Source: Stutzerimonas stutzeri
GTDB taxonomy: Bacteria; Pseudomonadota; Gammaproteobacteria; Pseudomonadales; Pseudomonadaceae
Assembly (NCBI GenBank): GCA_002339675.1
Contig: DDKB01000006.1
Span: 1 to 64,000, forward strand
Length of the DNA stretch: 64,000 bases
Reading direction: 5' to 3'
The notes beneath the pieces were generated by a model. The model ran no database searches. It had not been told where the DNA came from and worked only from the letters and a program-made list of their open reading frames with translations. Of this stretch, positions 60,644 through 64,000 are shown in pieces; position 1 is the stretch's first letter; each line of letters starts with the position of its first letter. Both the position numbers and the translations under genes were made by a program.

Positions 60644-61479
60644 GCACCGATATGTCTACTCATTACGACGTGCAGGCGCTGCCTGCAGAGCAACGCGAGC
60701 ACATCCTTCGAGGCTTCGGCCTCGGTTGGTGGCGCCAGCTGGGGCAGGTGGCGATTGTATTCGGAGTGGTGCTGTTGGCCTGCTGGTACGTGGGGCTGCT
60801 CGATGCCACCACGCTGCTGAACGGGCTGCCCTCCATCGCGACCCTGGCAGGCGAGGCCATGCCGCCAGACTTTTCGGGCTATCGAAGCTGGATTCGCCCC
60901 TTGATCGACACCTTGGCGATGAGCATCGCCGGTACGGCCATCGCAGTGGTGTTCTCGCTGGTGGTGGCCTTCGTTGCAGCGCGCAATACGGCGCCGCACC
61001 CCCTTGTGTTCGGTGTTGCCCGGGTGCTGCTCAATGCCCTGCGGTCGGTGCCGGAGCTGATCATGGGCATCATCTTCGTTGCAGCCGTAGGGTTCGGCGC
61101 CTTGCCGGGCGTGCTTGCCCTGGGTCTGCATTCGGTCGGCATGGTCGGCAAGTTCTTCGCCGAGGCCATCGAGCACGTCGACGAAGCGCCGGTGGAAGCC
61201 GCTCGGGCGGCGGGGGCTACGCCGATGCAAGTGCTGCTGCACGCGGTTTTGCCACAGGTGACGCCGCAGTTCGCCGACGTGGCGATCTACCGCTGGGAAT
61301 ACAACTTTCGCGCCTCCACCGTGATGGGCATGGTTGGCGCCGGCGGTATCGGCTTCGAACTCATGGGCTCGCTGCGCATCATGCAGTACCAGGAGGTTGC
61401 AGCAATCCTGCTGGTCATCCTGGCCATGGTCACGCTAGTAGACGCCTTCAGTGGCGTGCTGCGCAAACGTTTCAAATAG
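60640..61479 (+). CDS. ptxC: Phosphite ABC transporter permease PtxC
   Basis: A 279-residue PhnE-type permease with about six membrane segments. The start is GTG at 60640, overlapping the ptxB stop, with an in-frame ATG at 60652 as the alternative. The binding-protein-dependent permease loop is EHVDEAPVEAARAAGATPMQ, followed by ASTVMGMVGAGGIGFELMGS. It forms the membrane channel for phosphite uptake. Eight bases separate it from ptxD. Confidence 0.95.
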   Translation: MSTDMSTHYDVQALPAEQREHILRGFGLGWWRQLGQVAIVFGVVLLACWYVGLLDATTLLNGLPSIATLAGEAMPPDFSGYRSWIRPLIDTLAMSIAGTAIAVVFSLVVAFVAARNTAPHPLVFGVARVLLNALRSVPELIMGIIFVAAVGFGALPGVLALGLHSVGMVGKFFAEAIEHVDEAPVEAARAAGATPMQVLLHAVLPQVTPQFADVAIYRWEYNFRASTVMGMVGAGGIGFELMGSLRIMQYQEVAAILLVILAMVTLVDAFSGVLRKRFK

Positions 61480-61487
61480 GACAAACC

Positions 61488-62498
61488 ATGCTGCCGAAAC
61501 TCGTTATAACTCACCGAGTACACGATGAGATCCTGCAACTGCTGGCGCCACATTGCGAGCTGATGACCAACCAGACCGACAGCACGCTGACGCGCGAGGA
61601 AATTCTGCGCCGCTGTCGCGATGCTCAGGCGATGATGGCGTTCATGCCCGATCGGGTCGATGCAGACTTTCTTCAAGCCTGCCCTGAGCTGCGTGTAGTC
61701 GGCTGCGCGCTCAAGGGCTTCGACAATTTCGATGTGGACGCCTGTACTGCCCGCGGGGTCTGGCTGACCTTCGTGCCTGATCTGTTGACGGTCCCGACTG
61801 CCGAGCTGGCGATCGGACTGGCGGTGGGGCTGGGGCGGCATCTGCGGGCAGCAGATGCGTTCGTCCGCTCTGGCGAGTTCCAGGGCTGGCAACCACAGTT
61901 CTACGGCACGGGGCTGGATAACGCTACGGTCGGCATCCTTGGCATGGGCGCCATCGGACTGGCCATGGCTGATCGCTTGCAGGGATGGGGCGCGACCCTG
62001 CAGTACCACGAGGCGAAGGCTCTGGATACACAAACCGAGCAACGGCTCGGCCTGCGCCAGGTGGCGTGCAGCGAACTCTTCGCCAGCTCGGACTTCATCC
62101 TGCTGGCGCTTCCCTTGAATGCCGATACCCAGCATCTGGTCAACGCCGAGCTGCTTGCCCTCGTACGGCCGGGCGCTCTGCTTGTAAACCCCTGTCGTGG
62201 TTCGGTAGTGGATGAAGCCGCCGTGCTCGCGGCGCTTGAGCGAGGCCAGCTCGGCGGGTATGCGGCGGATGTATTCGAAATGGAAGACTGGGCTCGCGCG
62301 GACCGGCCGCGGCTGATCGATCCTGCGCTGCTCGCGCATCCGAATACGCTGTTCACTCCGCACATAGGGTCGGCAGTGCGCGCGGTGCGCCTGGAGATTG
62401 AACGTTGTGCAGCGCAGAACATCATCCAGGTATTGGCAGGTGCGCGCCCAATCAACGCTGCGAACCGTCTGCCCAAGGCCGAGCCTGCCGCATGTTGA
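61488..62498 (+). CDS. ptxD: Phosphite dehydrogenase PtxD
   Basis: A 336-residue D-hydroxyacid-dehydrogenase-type enzyme that oxidises phosphite to phosphate with NAD. It agrees with the P. stutzeri WM88 enzyme, as remembered, at the residues checked: Lys76 in LKGFDNFD, the NAD motif LGMGAIGLAM (151-160), Glu175 (NAD selectivity), Arg237 in NPCRGSVV, Glu266 in FEMEDW and His292 in TPHIGSA. Glu130 is the wild-type residue at a position known from stabilised variants. The end overlaps ptxE by 7 bp. The long frame open further upstream inside ptxC is not used. Confidence 0.97.
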   Translation: MLPKLVITHRVHDEILQLLAPHCELMTNQTDSTLTREEILRRCRDAQAMMAFMPDRVDADFLQACPELRVVGCALKGFDNFDVDACTARGVWLTFVPDLLTVPTAELAIGLAVGLGRHLRAADAFVRSGEFQGWQPQFYGTGLDNATVGILGMGAIGLAMADRLQGWGATLQYHEAKALDTQTEQRLGLRQVACSELFASSDFILLALPLNADTQHLVNAELLALVRPGALLVNPCRGSVVDEAAVLAALERGQLGGYAADVFEMEDWARADRPRLIDPALLAHPNTLFTPHIGSAVRAVRLEIERCAAQNIIQVLAGARPINAANRLPKAEPAAC

Positions 62499-63361
62499 AT
62501 CCGGTCTGGCTGAAGAGCCTGGTAGCGATCGTTCAAACAGGCAGTTTTCAGAGCGCGGCGAGGGCGTTGGGGCTGGCCCAGCCGACGGTGTCGCAGCACT
62601 TGCAGAAGCTTGAAGAGCAGGTCGGCGTAACGCTGGTGCAGCGCAGTCGTAGCGGCTGCCAGCCTACCACACGGGCGCTGGCCTTCATGCCGCATGCGAC
62701 CGCCTTGCTCGACATGCACGCCCGGGCGCTAGAAGCCCTGCATGGCAATCGTGAGCGCGTCGGGGCCAGCTCCAACATCGGCACCTACCTTCTCCAGCCA
62801 TTCGTGCGCAACTATCTGACGACCGCAAATGAGAGGGGCGAGGTGGATCTGCGCATCGCCGCCAACCCGGATGTGGCCGACCAGCTACTGGCGGGCCAGC
62901 TCGACGCCGCGATCATGGAATGGTGGCTACCTCACCCCGACTTCGAACACCGCCTCTGGCGGGTCGAGCCGCTGGTGCTTATCGTCAGCCCCGACCATGC
63001 GCTGGCTGAAGCAGGGTGCATAGAACGTGATCGTCTGGTGGACCTGCCGATGCTGGGAGGTGAACCGGGTAGCGGTACCGGACGGCTTCTGACCGAATAC
63101 TTTGGCGAACTGGGCGTGCCTCGCAGCGGTATGCAGCTAGGCAGCACCGAGGCAGTCAAACAAGCAGTGAGGGCGGGACTCGGCGTGTCGTTGGTGATGG
63201 CTTCCGCAGTACAAGACGAAGTTCGCAGTGGCGCGCTGGTAGCTCTTCCCATCCCGGGGCTTGAAAAGCGTCTCCAACTGATCTGGCGCAAACCTCCCGG
63301 AAATCTGCACCCGCCGGGATTTGTGCGGCACTTATTGGAGGAGGCAGATCTAGCTGGATAA
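62492..63361 (+). CDS. ptxE: LysR-family regulator PtxE
   Basis: A 289-residue LysR protein starting MLNPVWLKSLVAIVQTGSFQ with the helix-turn-helix ALGLAQPTVSQHLQKLEEQV, followed by an effector domain (NIGTYLLQPFVRNYL, GLGVSLVMASAVQDEV). Its start overlaps the ptxD stop, so it is the fifth gene of the operon. Its regulatory role in phosphite use has remained unclear. The frame upstream to 62405 lies inside ptxD and is not used. Confidence 0.92.
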   Translation: MLNPVWLKSLVAIVQTGSFQSAARALGLAQPTVSQHLQKLEEQVGVTLVQRSRSGCQPTTRALAFMPHATALLDMHARALEALHGNRERVGASSNIGTYLLQPFVRNYLTTANERGEVDLRIAANPDVADQLLAGQLDAAIMEWWLPHPDFEHRLWRVEPLVLIVSPDHALAEAGCIERDRLVDLPMLGGEPGSGTGRLLTEYFGELGVPRSGMQLGSTEAVKQAVRAGLGVSLVMASAVQDEVRSGALVALPIPGLEKRLQLIWRKPPGNLHPPGFVRHLLEEADLAG

Positions 63362-63402
63362 GGTGATGGATGGTTGCGATCCAGCGCTTGGCTTGTCAGC
63401 CT

Positions 63403-63776
63403 AGGGAAACTCTGAAAAAGACTTTCTGATTTGGCAAAATACCGCGACCCCACCCACCGAGTTTCCCGATGAAGCAGATGACCTTCGCCGACGCCGAGTA
63501 CGCTGGCAAGCGCAAGCAAACCCGCAAGGAGTTGTTCCTGATCGAGATGGATCGGGTGGTGCCGTGGAAGGGCTTGATTGCTTTGATCGAGCCACATTAT
63601 CCGAAGGGTGAAGGTGGCCGTCCGGCCTACCCGTTGATGGCGATGCTGCGTGTGCATCTGCTGCAGAACTGGTTCGGCTACAGCGATCCAGCGATGGAGG
63701 AAGCGCTGTACGAAACCACGATCCTGCGCCAGTTTGCCGGGCTGAACCTGGAGCGCATCCCCGACGAAACCACCAT
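63403..63776 (+). mobile_element. Truncated IS5-family element, right copy
   Basis: A second IS5-family copy with an intact 5' end (AGGGAAACTCTGAAAAAG at 63403, preceded by CT to give CTAG) and a transposase start at 63469 with the same MKQMTFADAEYAGKRKQTRK. The product breaks after RIPDETTI, where the IS21-like end begins. It differs from the left copy at only two of 103 residues but at many silent positions, so the two are related but not recent duplicates. It reads away from ptx and is inactive. Confidence 0.85.
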
Positions 63777-63777
63777 T

Positions 63778-64000
63778 TGTTGGCGCTGATGGAAAATTGA
63801 CCCACCCTGCCGATTGAAATTTGACCCAGGGCGGATTGCTGATTTTGTTACCAGCAACTGTGGATAAGTCTACCAGCGCAGCTGCTGTTGCCCCCACTCC
63901 TTCGCTAGCCCAGTTCAGTTGTTTAAGACCTGCCACACGCAGCCATGTAGCAGGCCGTCGTCGCCATGAAATCAGAACGGCTCATCGTCCTCCGGTTCTT
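63778..64000 (-). mobile_element. End of an IS21-like element cutting the IS5 copy
   Basis: At 63777/63778 the IS5 sequence ends and a TG-starting end (TGTTGGCGCTGATGG) begins. It carries two internal repeats, GAAAATTGACCCA (63792-63804) and GAAATTTGACCCA (63816-63828), the multiple-repeat terminus seen in IS21-family elements. The element continues beyond 64000. Between 63829 and 63971 I see no gene. Confidence 0.5.
63972..64000 (-). CDS. Probable 3' end of an istB-like gene (partial)
   Basis: On the minus strand a frame entering from the right edge ends EPEDDEPF-stop at 63972. It lies where the istB helper-ATPase gene of an IS21-type element should end relative to the inverted terminus at 63778. 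Only nine codons are visible, so this rests on position and composition alone. Confidence 0.3.

Noticed and set aside
60726..61487. Upstream extension of ptxD inside ptxC
   Set aside because: The known PtxD N terminus begins at 61488, and the extension is an out-of-frame reading of the permease gene.

Overview
The window looks like chromosomal DNA of a gamma-proteobacterium close to Stutzerimonas/Pseudomonas stutzeri. The native-looking genes are GC-rich and pseudomonad-like (dkgB, an MFS exporter, a yafC-type regulator, mpg, a tRNA-Met). At 58.9-63.4 kb the window carries a phosphite operon whose PtxD agrees with P. stutzeri WM88 PtxD, as I remember it, at every residue I checked. No database was searched, so species level is an inference.

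Layout: (1) 0-3.6 kb holds one large gene of lower GC, a PLD-like protein resembling the VPA1262 family, probably the end of a defence or mobile segment that starts outside the window. (2) 3.7-9.9 kb is ordinary core: a small membrane protein, tRNA-Met with a clear promoter and terminator, dkgB, an MFS transporter, a yafC-like LysR gene, a metallophosphoesterase and a 3-methyladenine glycosylase. (3) 10.1-38.8 kb is a catabolic island for hydroxy acids and aldonic acids. It has two complete TRAP transporters, one TctCBA tripartite tricarboxylate transporter, a GntR and three LysR regulators, an altronate/galactarate-dehydratase-family enzyme, an FMN alpha-hydroxy-acid oxidase, an Ldh-type dehydrogenase, three FAH-fold enzymes, an iron alcohol dehydrogenase, two SDRs, an L-arabinonate-dehydratase-like IlvD/Edd enzyme, AraD1 and alpha-ketoglutaric-semialdehyde dehydrogenase. 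The last three make a non-phosphorylative route from a pentonate to 2-oxoglutarate.

(4) 38.8-58.1 kb is a mosaic mobile/defence region. A satellite-like replication module (DUF3987/YfjI, AlpA, YagK/YfjJ) is followed by a WYL regulator and a complete type I restriction-modification operon, hsdM-rhuM-hsdS-hsdR, whose specificity subunit has a four-unit 12-bp tandem repeat. Then comes a block of integrative-conjugative-element genes on the other strand: a small membrane protein, a RadC-like protein, a putative recombination-directionality or metal-binding protein, a YqaJ recombinase, DUF932, a zinc-ribbon/glycine-zipper protein, a MITE-like repeat and a frameshifted lipoprotein gene. The block ends in the C-terminal half of a tyrosine recombinase cut by an IS5-family copy.

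(5) 58.1-64 kb is the phosphite operon ptxABCDE (uptake, oxidation to phosphate, LysR gene), with a probable Pho box. It sits between two truncated IS5-family copies that both read outward. The right copy is itself cut by the end of an IS21-like element that runs off the window.

How the parts fit together: the island imports sugar acids and feeds them to the TCA cycle, the mobile region adds phage/DNA defence, and the ptx segment adds phosphite as a phosphorus source. The many truncated elements between 55 and 64 kb show that this end has been rearranged repeatedly.
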